A DNA stretch of 56,450 bases from a virus, in the IMG/VR virus record IMGVR_UViG_3300035698_012530, positions 1 through 56,450 of that record; one strand, 5' to 3'. The number at the start of each line of letters is the position of its first letter. The stretch's first letter is position 1. Of this stretch, positions 42,428-51,218 are shown in pieces. The notes beneath the pieces were generated by a model that had not been told where the DNA came from, ran no database searches, and saw nothing but the letters and a program-made list of their open reading frames with translations. Position numbers and translations under genes: made by a program.

Positions 42428-42472
42428 TAGTTTTCCTTCATTATTCAAAAACGATAAAATGAAGGAAAACTA
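42428..42472. terminator. Perfect 15-bp hairpin between genes
   Basis: TAGTTTTCCTTCATT pairs with AATGAAGGAAAACTA around a 15-nt loop, between the stop of the 42475-43422 gene and the start of the 41734-42399 gene. T run is weak on the minus side, so it may attenuate or process the transcript instead of ending it fully. Confidence 0.6.
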
Positions 42473-42474
42473 TT

Positions 42475-43422
42475 TTAAAACCTCATATAATAATCGTCTA
42501 TATGATAAAGTGCTGGATTCTCATACAACTCTCTATTTCTTTTAATACTCAATATATTATCAAACATTAATAAATAGTTTCTACTCATTAATTCCCATGT
42601 CCATTTAGTTCTAATATCTTCTTGTAATTTTTTACCCATTTTCATAACAGATTCAGAGTTATTCTGACACCATCTAATTACTTCAATATAAGCTTCTGGA
42701 TTCATAGGAACAATAAAACCATTAACACCATTTTTAATAAGTTCTGGTGCATTACCTATTTTGTTAATTATAACAGATCTACCACAGGCACCAGCTTCTA
42801 ACATACCGTTTGGTGTTCCATCTTCATCTGAGGCAGCTATAAATATATCAAAATTTTGATATTTATGTATCATTTCACTATGAGGAATAGCATTTTTATA
42901 ATGATTATAATGAGGTTTATAGTCTATTCTAAGACTTTTCATAATAGGTTCAATGAATGATGTTTGATTTTTATTACCTGTTTTTCTGCCTATATGACCA
43001 ATAGAAAGGTGACTTCTTTGGTGATATAATGGTTTAATTGAATAAAATTTTTCAATATCAACACCATTAGGAACATAAAAAGGATTAAAACCTTTTAATC
43101 TTAATTCATCATATAATAAAATACTATTAGCATGATGATATTTTGTTTTGTTCATGGCATCAATTATCATACTTCATTTTTTATGTGCTGTTACTCCTGT
43201 AATAGATTTATCTTTATTTTTTCCATTCAGAATTTGTTTAGTAAAAGCATAACCATAAGAAAAGTATAAATCATACTCTTTTTTTAATTTAAAATTAGCA
43301 TTACAACCATAAGCAATCTCAATGTCATAATAAGGTTCTAAATATTTTTTAATATAATGAGATTTAATATCTCATGCTCATCCCTTTACATCACATAATA
43401 TTAATATAGTTGGTTTGTTCAT
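42475..43422 (-). CDS. Glycosyltransferase family 4
   Basis: 315 aa with TGA-Trp in VKG-W-A-W-DIKSH and HKK-W-SMI. NPFYVPNGVDIEKFY, LSIGHIGRKTGNKNQTSFI, FIAASDEDGTPNGMLEAGAC and GNAPELIKNGVNGFIVP form the GT4 donor domain. Paralogue of 40225-41106, so a local duplication is likely. TAATG overlap with the membrane-protein gene upstream. Confidence 0.88.
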
Positions 43423-43619
43423 TAGTTTAATATTTTCCATTGTTGTAATTTTCTTTCAAAATGGTAATTTAAAAAGAAAATTACGACCACTGACCATAAA
43501 GTTAAACATCCCAAAAATGAAATAAGTTTTTCTAAATCATTTGGTTTATAATGAAGTTTACGATAATAAAGCATATAACTAATATAAAATAAACAACCTA
43601 TTCCTAAATATAACAACAT
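43422..43619 (-). CDS. Membrane protein, 65 aa
   Basis: ATG 43619 follows AAGGAG by 7 nt; an earlier in-frame start at 43640 overlaps the gene before. Two transmembrane segments (LLYLGIGCLFYISYMLYY and ISFLGCLTLWSVVVIFFL). Unknown. Confidence 0.65.
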   Translation of the reverse strand: MLLYLGIGCLFYISYMLYYRKLHYKPNDLEKLISFLGCLTLWSVVVIFFLNYHFERKLQQWKILN

Positions 43620-43630
43620 AATATTTCTCC

Positions 43631-44764
43631 TTATTTCCAATTAACAAATTTTTCTTTATACAGTGAATTTAAACAATTTTTATCTACCATATTATACATA
43701 TATTTTAGTTCGTCGTCAATACTTCTTGTGTTTTTAAACCCAAGTTTTTTTAAAGTGTCTGTATTTACATTATAATAAAAATCTGACGTTCTTTCAACTC
43801 TAGGAGAATCCATATATTTAAAACCAACTCCCGGTACAATTGTATTAATAATATTACAAAGATCATTAATACAATATATATCAGCTAATTGATTTACAAT
43901 TCTAAATCCTTTAGATGGATTTTCAATTAATAACATTAAACATTGTATACTATCATTCAATGCTAGATATCCTCTTTTTTGTCATCCTTTACCATATATA
44001 GTCAATGGCTCATTCATTAAAGATTGTATGATAAATCTGTTAATAACTGTTCCAAATGTACTATCATAAGCAAAATGAGAGTTAATACCAGATTCTTCCA
44101 TCTCTGGAGTTCAAATACCATATACAACACCTTGCATAATTACAGTTGAGTTAATATCTCATCATGTAGATGCTGAATCTATTAAATAAGTATTAAATAC
44201 TTTACTTGCATGATAAAAACTTCCACTTTGTTTAGGAAAAATACAAGGTTCACTAGTTCTACCATTATAATCAAACTGAAATTTACCTTCTGGTATGTCA
44301 GTATTAATATGATGATTGTGTGTTCCCATACTTTCAATTTCAATAAGATGAGCATCAGGGCAATAATCTTTTATCATATGGGTTATATTTAATGTACCAA
44401 TTGTGTTGTTTTGAATTGTTCACGAAGCGTGAGCAAGATCCATATGAGAATATGGTGCGGATGGCATTTGTGCTAAATTTACTATTGTATCAAATTTATA
44501 TTTTTGAAACAGTTCTTTTAATCTGTTAACATCTTTGAATATATCTATTGTATAATGGGTATATTTACCCAATTTTCTTAAAGCTCTAGTTCTTATAGTA
44601 GCATTTTCAATTACTTCTAAAGCTGATACTGAATTCAGTTCTTTTAATCAATTTAATTTAATATTATTATCAATACCAATAACATTATAGTTTTGTTTTA
44701 ACAATCTTTGTACAAGCGCATTACCTATATAACCAAACGCACCAGTTACTAGAACAGTTTCCAT
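43631..44764 (-). CDS. sqdB: UDP-sulfoquinovose synthase (SqdB/SQD1 family)
   Basis: 377 aa with six TGA-Trp. Rossmann VTGAFGYIGNALVQRL; NLAQMPSAPYSHMDLAHAS; NNTIGTLNITHMI; NGRTSEPCIFPKQSGSFYHA and SKVF (catalytic YxxxK); VIMQGVVYGI; FGTVINRFIIQS; LTIYGKGWQKRGYLALND. These blocks follow plant/bacterial SQD1, which makes UDP-6-sulfo-6-deoxyglucose from UDP-glucose and sulfite. The catalytic Thr of SQD1 (GTMGEYG) appears here as Ser (ESMGTHN), from memory. Sulfoquinovose could be transferred by the neighbouring glycosyltransferases. Confidence 0.88.
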
Positions 44765-44778
44765 TATTCACTTCTCCT

Positions 44779-45003
44779 TTACTGTTTAGAGTGTCTATAA
44801 TATTGAGATGTTGCATATCCTTCATTACCTCATGAACATACATCTGTTTTATTATTATAAACAAGCTTAAAATGACTACAATTACATAATTTAACTCTCG
44901 CATCACCACAACTAGGACAATGTGGAATTTCTTCATTTGTCTTTAACATTACATCTTGTTCTACGTCCTCACAATTAGGACATTTTAAATCAAAAATTGG
45001 AAT
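44779..45003 (-). CDS. FmdB-type zinc-ribbon protein with ATT start
   Basis: 74 aa. Reads (M)PIFDLKCPNCEDVEQDV, then HCPSCGDARVKLC, matching the MPIYDFKCPxCG start of FmdB-type regulators. No ATG, GTG or TTG lies at that point: the codon is ATT at 45003, with AAGG about 10 nt upstream and the previous gene's stop overlapping. One TGA-Trp (DVCS-W-GNEG). A rare initiation codon is inferred. Confidence 0.6.
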
Positions 45004-45004
45004 T

Positions 45005-45325
45005 TTATTTCACCTTTTCCTTTTTATTATTTTTCATTTCAAGTACTGGCATATGTTCAGCCATTCTTATATACACATAATCATTTTTTAATTTATCAAA
45101 ATCTCTTTGTACAACAGTTTCTATTGAATACATAAATTCAAAGGCTGGCACATCTGTATTAGATGATGTTTCGCTTTTAATTATTTTTTGTTCAAGAAAA
45201 TATAAAATTATATCTCCTTCTTGGTATTCACTATAAGTGCTTTTGCCTTTTAATTTTTTTAAAACCTTTTCTGTTATTATATATTCACTTTCTTTTTTTA
45301 TCATTTTTTCAAAATATTTTAACAT
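45005..45325 (-). CDS. Hypothetical protein, 106 aa (paralogue of next gene)
   Basis: Shares VLKKLKGKSTYSEYQEGD and RDFDKLKNDYVYIRMAEHMP with the 45325-45624 product (VLKGKSIYGEYKKGD, RDFDQLEKDYNYIRTANSFP), so the two arose by duplication. Coupled by a one-nt overlap (TAATG). Function unknown. Confidence 0.7.
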   Translation of the reverse strand: MLKYFEKMIKKESEYIITEKVLKKLKGKSTYSEYQEGDIILYFLEQKIIKSETSSNTDVPAFEFMYSIETVVQRDFDKLKNDYVYIRMAEHMPVLEMKNNKKEKVK

Positions 45326-45624
45326 TATAATTTCCTTTCAAGTATAGGAAAACTATTAGCTGTTCTTATATAATTATAATCTTTTTCTAATTGGTCAAAA
45401 TCTCTGTCTGTGATAGCAGTCATATGAAAACTACCATTTGTTTTGAATATCTTACCATCAATCAATGATTCTTCTTCTATGTTTCTATATTCTAAAAAAT
45501 GTAATATTTTATCACCTTTTTTATATTCACCATAAATGCTTTTACCTTTTAACACCTTTAAATCATATTTTGATATAGGAACATTATGAGCATGACTCAT
45601 TTGTTCCTTAAAGTATTCTTTCAT
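45325..45624 (-). CDS. Hypothetical protein, 99 aa (paralogue of neighbour)
   Basis: Tandem paralogue of 45005-45325. AAGGAG upstream and TAATG overlap with the gene before. Small mixed alpha/beta protein with GDKILHFLEYRN. Unknown. Confidence 0.7.
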   Translation of the reverse strand: MKEYFKEQMSHAHNVPISKYDLKVLKGKSIYGEYKKGDKILHFLEYRNIEEESLIDGKIFKTNGSFHMTAITDRDFDQLEKDYNYIRTANSFPILERKL

Positions 45625-46427
45625 TATAATTTCTCCTTAAAGTATTTTATAGCTGATATTATATTATCAGAGCTAGTATTTGATATTATATGATTTATAT
45701 TATCAAAATGATATAATCCACCTGTTTTATATTGATTTATATTGTTTCCTCAAGACATTACTGGAACACCTTGAAGATTACATAAAAATGTCCAATCACT
45801 TAAAGGACAAACAACCATTTTTGCTTTTGACATTATTTTAATACAATATTCATACTTTCTTTCTATCATATCAAAATTTTTATCAAGACAATTAAGCTTG
45901 TTATGATATATATTATCACCTATTATAATAACATTTTTATTATTGTTTTGTAAATACTCTAAAATATTATTAATTTTAGTTTTACTATCACTTTTGTAAG
46001 GTATGAACACTACAAAATCATCAGGCAAATCTATATCAATATCAGATACATTAATTTTATTGTAACTTTTATTTAATATGGATGTTTTTATTCTATTCTT
46101 TGGATATTTATTAAACAATGATATGATGTTTTTCAATTTTACTCCAGAAATATCAATAACATTTTTTCTGAGATATTTAAATATAAAGTTATATATTTCT
46201 AATGTTATATCATCATTTTTATGAAAGCATGTTTTATAATCTAACGAATATTGCTTATATATGTGAATCATATTTTCATCATATAAAAATTTTCTGTTAT
46301 AGTGAGAAAATACAAATATATCATCATATATTAAATTTTTTGACACTCATTGCACAAAAGGTCTAAAATTTTTTATTTCCTCAAAGAATGAGCCAACAAA
46401 GGGTCCACAGGTTATTGTTTTACACAT
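45624..46427 (-). CDS. Glycosyltransferase-like protein, 267 aa
   Basis: Two TGA-Trp (PFVQ-W-VSK, PVMS-W-GNN). N terminus ITCGPFVGSFFEEIKNF; C half VVFIPYKSDSKTKINNIL, NVIIIGDNIYHN, then SKAKMVVCPLSDWTFLCN and LQGVPVMS, similar to the C-terminal donor site of GT9-type or polysaccharide pyruvyl transferase-like enzymes. Assignment is by pattern and context. Confidence 0.55.
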
Positions 46428-46894
46428 TAAATATTCGTTCCATTTGATATAATTAAATTTCCCGGTCAAACAATTAAAATATCCTTCATATCTTGATAAT
46501 ATTCTCTTGAAACTATTATTACTTCAAGATTATCAAGAACATCAACAAGAAATCCTTTATTATGATACATAATATCTCTCTCATAATCACTTAAATTAAA
46601 CATGTTCAACACTACTTTATTATTTTTCTTAAAAAATGTTACAATTTTATCATTTCGTACATTGGATACATAATATTTTTTATTAACATATTTTAGTACA
46701 TGATTATAAAATCTTACATTATCATCTATGATGAATCTGTTAGTTTTGTTATAATTATCAAATACCTTATATATTTTATCTTTAGTAGGGTCTTTAAAAG
46801 CCAATTTTATTATATGAATTTTTTTACTACATCATTCCTTATAATTGCTTTCGTCTACTGTTATTATGTCCGTTCCAATTTGAGTCAATTTCAT
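46427..46894 (-). CDS. Hypothetical protein, 155 aa
   Basis: AGGAG upstream. Two TGA-Trp (NYKE-W-CSK and LIV-W-PGNL). Starts within the last 56 nt of the primase gene. Alpha/beta pattern (FIIDDNVRFYNHVLKYV, DVLDNLEVIIVSREYY). Unknown. Stop overlaps the next start. Confidence 0.65.
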
Positions 46895-47900
46895 GTGTCT
46901 TCTCCTTCCATTTTAACCTAGATATTGTTTTACCAATCGAATGTGAATTTGTTATGATGAATGTTTCAATGCTATGTTTCGTGATTATATCATCAACAAC
47001 AATCATATTTATATCTTTGTACTCACTGAAATCTGTAGGCATAAGAAAATAATAAAGTTTTTGATTATGTTTTGATGTATCCATCAATTTCTTTAGCGAT
47101 TTTAGTCCGTCTTCATCATTATCTAATACAATATATACATCATCAGTGTATGTGTACAAAACATCAAGAAAATCATCGCTTATTTCTTTACCTAAACAGC
47201 ATGTTGCATTATTACTTATACTTTGAGCATCAATAATACCTTCTGTTATAAAAATAGGTTCATTTTTTTTGAAATTATCCTTATTAAATAGGATATTCTG
47301 CTTTTCTGTCTTTGGGTTTAAATACTTCACATCATTGTCATTGATTGTTCTGCCTTGAAAATATATAATATCATCACCTTCATATATTGGTATAATAATC
47401 CTGTCTTTAAATCTACCTTTATAAGCTATGAAAATATTCATTTTTATTTTACGGTCTATTATAAACTTCTTTAATATATTATAATATTGAGTTTGGATAT
47501 ATCCCTTTGGTTTATCCTTAATACTTAAACAATCATCCAAAATCCAATTAAAATTGGTTGTTTTGGGTATAATTTTTGGTTGTCCTTTTCTTTTTTTAGA
47601 TTTAATGTGAGCCTTTATTTCATCGGAATTATAAGTGTGATATTTTTTCCATGCTTCTATACTGTCAATACCTTTTATTTTAGAATATAGACCGTAAAAA
47701 TCACCAGTTCTATTACAATTAAAACAATGATATTTACAATTATCATCTGAATATTCAATATGAAATCTTTTTTTAGATTCTGATTTCTTTGAATCACCAC
47801 ACAAAGGGCATCTAGCATGAAAATGAGTACCATTTTTAGAGGTACTCACTTTATTACAATTCTCATAAATAAAATCAGCTACATTATCTATTGTTAACAT
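46839..47900 (-). CDS. 61: DNA primase (T4 gp61/DnaG type)
   Basis: 353 aa. N-terminal zinc-binding domain: ARCPLCGDSKK at about residues 30-40 and KYHCFNCNRTGDFYGL at about 57-72. The Toprim catalytic core has FITEGIIDAQSI (Glu) at about 220 and VLDNDEDGLKSL (DxD) at about 258. It lays RNA primers for the lagging strand with the gp41-like helicase. ATG 47900 is placed by GGAG 7 nt upstream. All Trp codons are TGG. Confidence 0.88.
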   Translation of the reverse strand: MLTIDNVADFIYENCNKVSTSKNGTHFHARCPLCGDSKKSESKKRFHIEYSDDNCKYHCFNCNRTGDFYGLYSKIKGIDSIEAWKKYHTYNSDEIKAHIKSKKRKGQPKIIPKTTNFNWILDDCLSIKDKPKGYIQTQYYNILKKFIIDRKIKMNIFIAYKGRFKDRIIIPIYEGDDIIYFQGRTINDNDVKYLNPKTEKQNILFNKDNFKKNEPIFITEGIIDAQSISNNATCCLGKEISDDFLDVLYTYTDDVYIVLDNDEDGLKSLKKLMDTSKHNQKLYYFLMPTDFSEYKDINMIVVDDIITKHSIETFIITNSHSIGKTISRLKWKEKTHEIDSNWNGHNNSRRKQL

Positions 47901-48054
47901 ACTCATAACTCCATTCGAAGTTAACACAATCAAACATATCAGGTACATACAGTATACCCACTGAATAAATCACATTATCAAAATACTCATAATCACATGA
48001 TAATAAATCATTTTCTTCTATAAAATTTACACATTTTTGACAAGTTTTATCCAT
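47884..48054 (-). CDS. Hypothetical Cys-containing protein, 56 aa
   Basis: Overlaps dUTPase at its start and the primase at its end. Begins MDKTCQKCVNFIEENDLLSC with later FDCVNF, a CxxC...C...C set similar to small phage zinc proteins. Unknown. Confidence 0.6.
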   Translation of the reverse strand: MDKTCQKCVNFIEENDLLSCDYEYFDNVIYSVGILYVPDMFDCVNFEWSYEYVNNR

Positions 48055-48514
48055 CTGTTGACCCCATACCACCTTCTCTAATATCATTACTATTACCATT
48101 GTCTGATCTAAGGAATTTATAGAATGTTCCTTGTGCTAAACCTTCTCCCTTATCAAACTTTCTTAATACATCACCAGTGTTTCTTAATGCTATGCCTATG
48201 TTTCCATCTGTATCTTTATTGTCAAAGTAATCACTGTCTATTTTTCCTACAGCATTACATAGAATAACATCTAATTTAATACCAACTTTGCTTCTTATAA
48301 ACATAAGCAATTCTTCATCGTCTAACATGTAAGCACTTACATCACTCCATATAACAATTTTTTCTCCTACACCTAACATAAAACTAAATGGTGCTACAAA
48401 ATCATAACCAGATGAATTTTTTGTCTTACATTGAGGCAAAACAACCTCTTCCATCGTATCATATGATTTCAAAAAACGTGTATTTACAGGTTCAAATCCT
48501 CTAATTTTTAACAT
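48047..48514 (-). CDS. dut: dUTPase
   Basis: 155 aa; ATG 48514 follows AGGAGAATT. Trimeric dUTPase motifs: SSGYDFVAP (I), IRSKVGIK (II), NAVGKIDSDYFDN (III, catalytic Asp), LAQGTFYKF (IV), and C-terminal GGMGSTDG (V, P-loop-like arm). Hydrolyses dUTP to dUMP and PPi, keeping uracil out of phage DNA and feeding dTMP synthesis. The UDG-like gene at 26908 may serve the same end. Confidence 0.92.
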   Translation of the reverse strand: MLKIRGFEPVNTRFLKSYDTMEEVVLPQCKTKNSSGYDFVAPFSFMLGVGEKIVIWSDVSAYMLDDEELLMFIRSKVGIKLDVILCNAVGKIDSDYFDNKDTDGNIGIALRNTGDVLRKFDKGEGLAQGTFYKFLRSDNGNSNDIREGGMGSTDG

Positions 48515-48532
48515 AATTCTCCTATTTAATAG

Positions 48533-48573
48533 AAAAACCATGTTATTTGAATTAACCAAATAACATGGTTTTT
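48533..48573. terminator. Perfect 17-bp bidirectional terminator hairpin
   Basis: AAAAACCATGTTATTTG pairs with CAAATAACATGGTTTTT across a 7-nt loop, with T runs on both strands, between the 48576-48764 gene and dut. It should end minus-strand transcripts from the RNase H gene side. Confidence 0.85.
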
Positions 48574-48575
48574 AT

Positions 48576-48764
48576 TTATTTATTATAACGTCTGTCTCTT
48601 CTACGTCTGTCAATAAGTACTTTTCTTGTTTGATTTTTAATGTCCCAAAATTCTAAAACATTAGTATTATCGTTAAGTTCTTTAAACTTTTTAAATGATT
48701 TCTTATATGTGTAAAAAGTTTCTGGATACCTCGTGTTCCAATCATAATTAATTATAAGGTACAT
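48576..48764 (-). CDS. Hypothetical protein, 62 aa
   Basis: AGGAAAT upstream. N-terminal YLIINYDWNTRYPETFYTY, very basic C terminus (KVLIDRRRRDRRYNK). Last gene before the terminator hairpin. Unknown. Confidence 0.6.
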   Translation of the reverse strand: MYLIINYDWNTRYPETFYTYKKSFKKFKELNDNTNVLEFWDIKNQTRKVLIDRRRRDRRYNK

Positions 48765-48775
48765 GTTAATTTCCT

Positions 48776-49690
48776 CTAATAAAGGGTTAAAAGTTTACGC
48801 TCTGTCATTTCATATTCATCTAAAAATCTTCTCCATCCTTTCTTATCAAAATATTCATAAATATTACTCATTTCTGTTAATTTATATTCATTATACATCT
48901 TCTCTATTGTCTTTGTCAATGTCTTTGGAATTTTTTTAAAATCCATAAGAACTTGATTTCTTTTGTATCTTTCTGCTGGTACGATTGATCCTTTATATTC
49001 TGTTTTATTATATTCAACTTTCTTTTGCAACATAATATCAACACCTGTAATAAGTCATTTCTCAACTTTTTTATCACCAAAAGGTGGTTTTCTTAAATCT
49101 GATGGTCAATCTTCTGGCGTAACAGCATTAAATATACTATCTTTTGGCTGTCCTTTTAAACAGGTTTCCATTAAAAATTTATCCGTGTCATTACATGTAA
49201 GATATTTTTGAGTATATGGACTATATGCTTTTACTCTTTTACTCAATAACTGTTTAAAATCTGAATCAGAACTTAAAATGATAATATCACCTTTTAATGT
49301 AAGTGCTAAATGTCCAATGATATCATCAGCTTCACAATAGTTTATATTAAAACATTTAAAAGGAAAGTTTTGACCCATCTCGATAAAAAATCCATTCAAA
49401 TATTTAAAGAATGTATTTCAATCTATAATATTTTCCTCTTTTTCCTTCTCTTTCTTTTTTATTCTAGCTTCTTTGTATCTTGGAAAATATGCTCTTCTTC
49501 AATATTTTCTATTATCTTGAGCTATAACAACATTAGTTATACCTTTAAATTTTCTTACATAATCATATATAGTTTCAAAAACTAAGAATTCTCACATAGT
49601 GTAATTAGGACAATCAGACTCAAACATTACTTCTCTATGATAAGCTTTCATCATAGCTATATTATTATAATCTACTAAAAGTGTTTTCAT
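48776..49690 (-). CDS. rnh: 5'-3' exonuclease/RNase H (T4 Rnh-like)
   Basis: 304 aa with five TGA-Trp. N terminus TLLVDYNNIAMM (first metal Asp), VVIAQDNRKY-W-RRAYFPRYK (conserved D..W-R...K), YCEADDIIGHLAL (E-A-D-D), IIILSSDSDFKQLL (DSDxxQL) and EDWPSDLRKPPFGDKK (helix-hairpin-helix side). FEN-family nuclease that removes RNA primers and processes flaps at the fork. Without TGA read-through it breaks into three or more pieces. Confidence 0.88.
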
Positions 49691-49692
49691 AG

Positions 49693-50028
49693 TTATTTTC
49701 CTATCTGATAAAAATCATTATATATTATATCAGCTAAAATTGATGATGTGTCCATTTTAGTAATATTTTTATATTTATAATTTCTGTTAACATTCATTGT
49801 GAATACACTATTAAATATATCATAATTTTGTTTCGTTGACAAGCTAATCGTATAAAGATAAATATTTCTTTCATTTGGATTAATCATTTTAGAATTGATA
49901 TCACCAATGATACAATTATTATCATAATAATTGTTAGGATAATAATCTATACTATAATAATCATAATTGAGTTTAGCAGCTAATCTTAAAGTTTGTCCCA
50001 GAATTCGGGTGATGATGAAAGAAGACAT
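49693..50028 (-). CDS. Hypothetical protein, or 3' part of a frameshifted gene
   Basis: 111 aa, Asn/Tyr-rich (LNYDYYSIDYYPNNYYDNN). ATG 50028 lies 43 nt inside the 49986-50285 gene with no ribosome site. A shift of one nt near AAACTTTAA (about 49984-49995) would fuse both frames into one 190-aa protein, so this may be its second half. Confidence 0.5.
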   Translation of the reverse strand: MSSFIITRILGQTLRLAAKLNYDYYSIDYYPNNYYDNNCIIGDINSKMINPNERNIYLYTISLSTKQNYDIFNSVFTMNVNRNYKYKNITKMDTSSILADIIYNDFYQIGK

Positions 50029-50285
50029 GTGTTTTCATGTTTGGGTATGTGTGGTATAAAAGAATCCCATAATAGATCGTTTATCGGAATTTCGTTATAT
50101 TTAGTTAATTGTGTTTGTTTAATTATTTTTAATTTTGGATAAGGATAACCTTGATAAATTTTATAAGCTATTTCTGCTCCAACAATGGGATTAAAACCCA
50201 TTTTATATTCTACACACTTACTTATATCTTGTTTAAAACAAAATTCAAAATAATCATCATCGAACAACAAATTATATTTTTTCAT
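49986..50285 (-). CDS. Hypothetical protein, or 5' part of a frameshifted gene
   Basis: 99 aa (MKKYNLLFDDDYFEFCFKQD, then FNPIVGAEIAYKIYQGYP) with AAAGGAAA upstream. Ends FWDKL-TAA in the overlap with the 49693-50028 frame. Located between RNase H and small genes, where T4 has genes 33 and 59, but I see no similarity to either. Confidence 0.5.
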   Translation of the reverse strand: MKKYNLLFDDDYFEFCFKQDISKCVEYKMGFNPIVGAEIAYKIYQGYPYPKLKIIKQTQLTKYNEIPINDLLWDSFIPHIPKHENTCLLSSSPEFWDKL

Positions 50286-50308
50286 ACATTTCCTTTTTTA
50301 ATTACATT

Positions 50309-50563
50309 TTATTTGATCTTGGATATATACTGCTTTCCATTATTTTTATCTGTATATCGTACCATAAAAGGTTTACGATATTTTGTACCTTGCATAAATT
50401 GTTTAGGTTTATCAGAAGAAAATCTCATTCTGTTTCTATCTTTACGCATATTTGCAAAAAATTCTTTATTGGACACATCAAATACTGGTTGTCCTTTATA
50501 TATATCATCTGCTTCAAGACCCTCTATTCCTGTACTGAGATCTTTTTCTTCGTCATTACTCAT
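50309..50563 (-). CDS. Hypothetical protein, 84 aa
   Basis: Starts 8 nt inside the upstream gene; GGAG lies within it. Acidic N terminus (SNDEEKDLSTGIEGLEADD) and basic C half (MRKDRNRMRFSSDKPKQF). Unknown. Confidence 0.65.
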   Translation of the reverse strand: MSNDEEKDLSTGIEGLEADDIYKGQPVFDVSNKEFFANMRKDRNRMRFSSDKPKQFMQGTKYRKPFMVRYTDKNNGKQYISKIK

Positions 50564-50924
50564 TTAATCTCTCCTGTAATCTATCAATTAATCTTTTTAC
50601 TTCATTTTCATTAAGTGTTTCACCTGTAAGTATTTCTGATATTTCTTTTACTAATAAATCAAAGTCAGGATATATAAAAATAGAACCCGGTTGTTTACTA
50701 TCATCTTTAAGTATTTTAGTAAATCTTTTAAATTCCTTTTTAGATTCTCCAGATGTTTTTAAAAAATATTCAAAAAAAGCAGATTTCATACCTCTTAATT
50801 CCATCTTTTCTTTAAGTTTATTATATTTTGGATTAGAAGTCATAAAATCTTCCTGTTTTATAGTATAGTACATTAAAAGTACAGCAAAATCTAGAAACTC
50901 TGAATGACTAAGATTTAATTTCAT
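50556..50924 (-). CDS. Hypothetical helical protein, 122 aa
   Basis: Mostly helical, with LSHSEFLDFAVLLMYYTIK, FFEYFLKTSGESKKEF and a C-terminal coil (ENEVKRLIDRLQERLNE). AAGGAAT upstream. It starts 2 nt after the stop of the 50927-51124 gene. Unknown. Confidence 0.65.
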   Translation of the reverse strand: MKLNLSHSEFLDFAVLLMYYTIKQEDFMTSNPKYNKLKEKMELRGMKSAFFEYFLKTSGESKKEFKRFTKILKDDSKQPGSIFIYPDFDLLVKEISEILTGETLNENEVKRLIDRLQERLNE

Positions 50925-50926
50925 TA

Positions 50927-51124
50927 TTATTCCTTATCTATTTTAAGTCAATCTTCCATTTTGACTAGTGGTTTCTTTTTCTTATCTAATGGTATATTAT
51001 TTTTAGTTCTTTTTATTGGTGGTATATTTGTTTTGTGTTTACCTTTACCATCAGCAAAAGGCACATCATAAGAATCAATACCAGCACTTGTTGTTGTCTC
51101 TTGTAAATATTCTTTAATTTTCAT
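50927..51124 (-). CDS. Hypothetical phage protein, 65 aa
   Basis: ATG 51124 overlaps the upstream stop (TTAATG); one TGA-Trp (KMED-W-LKIDKE). MKIKEYLQETTTSAGIDSY and then DVPFADG resembles the start of small virion-assembly or head proteins of T4-like phages, from memory. Lys-rich tail. Confidence 0.65.
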
Positions 51125-51192
51125 TAACATCCACCTTGTGGTCTACATGGTCAGTTTTCTTTTCAATAAGGCATATCTCTTTTTCTTATCAT
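51124..51192 (-). CDS. Very small protein, 22 aa, late promoter
   Basis: Behind a TATAAATA box (51211-51218) and GGGGAAA site. Frame MIRKRDMPYWKENW...PCRPQGGC needs two TGA as Trp and ends TAA, coupled to the 51124 start. Unusual high content of Trp, Pro, Gly and Cys. Confidence 0.5.
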
Positions 51193-51210
51193 AATTTTCC
51201 CCTTTAATTA

Positions 51211-51218
51211 TATTTATA
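51211..51218 (-). promoter_or_regulatory. T4-late-type promoter box TATAAATA (minus)
   Basis: Minus-strand TATAAATA 18 nt before the ATG at 51192, overlapping the end of the 51214-51972 gene. Supports late expression of 51192 to about 50309. Confidence 0.6.

Noticed and set aside
44721-44936. Minus-strand 71-aa frame with hydrophobic start
   Set aside because: It is a shadow of the FmdB-like gene and the sqdB start, with no ribosome site or family pattern.
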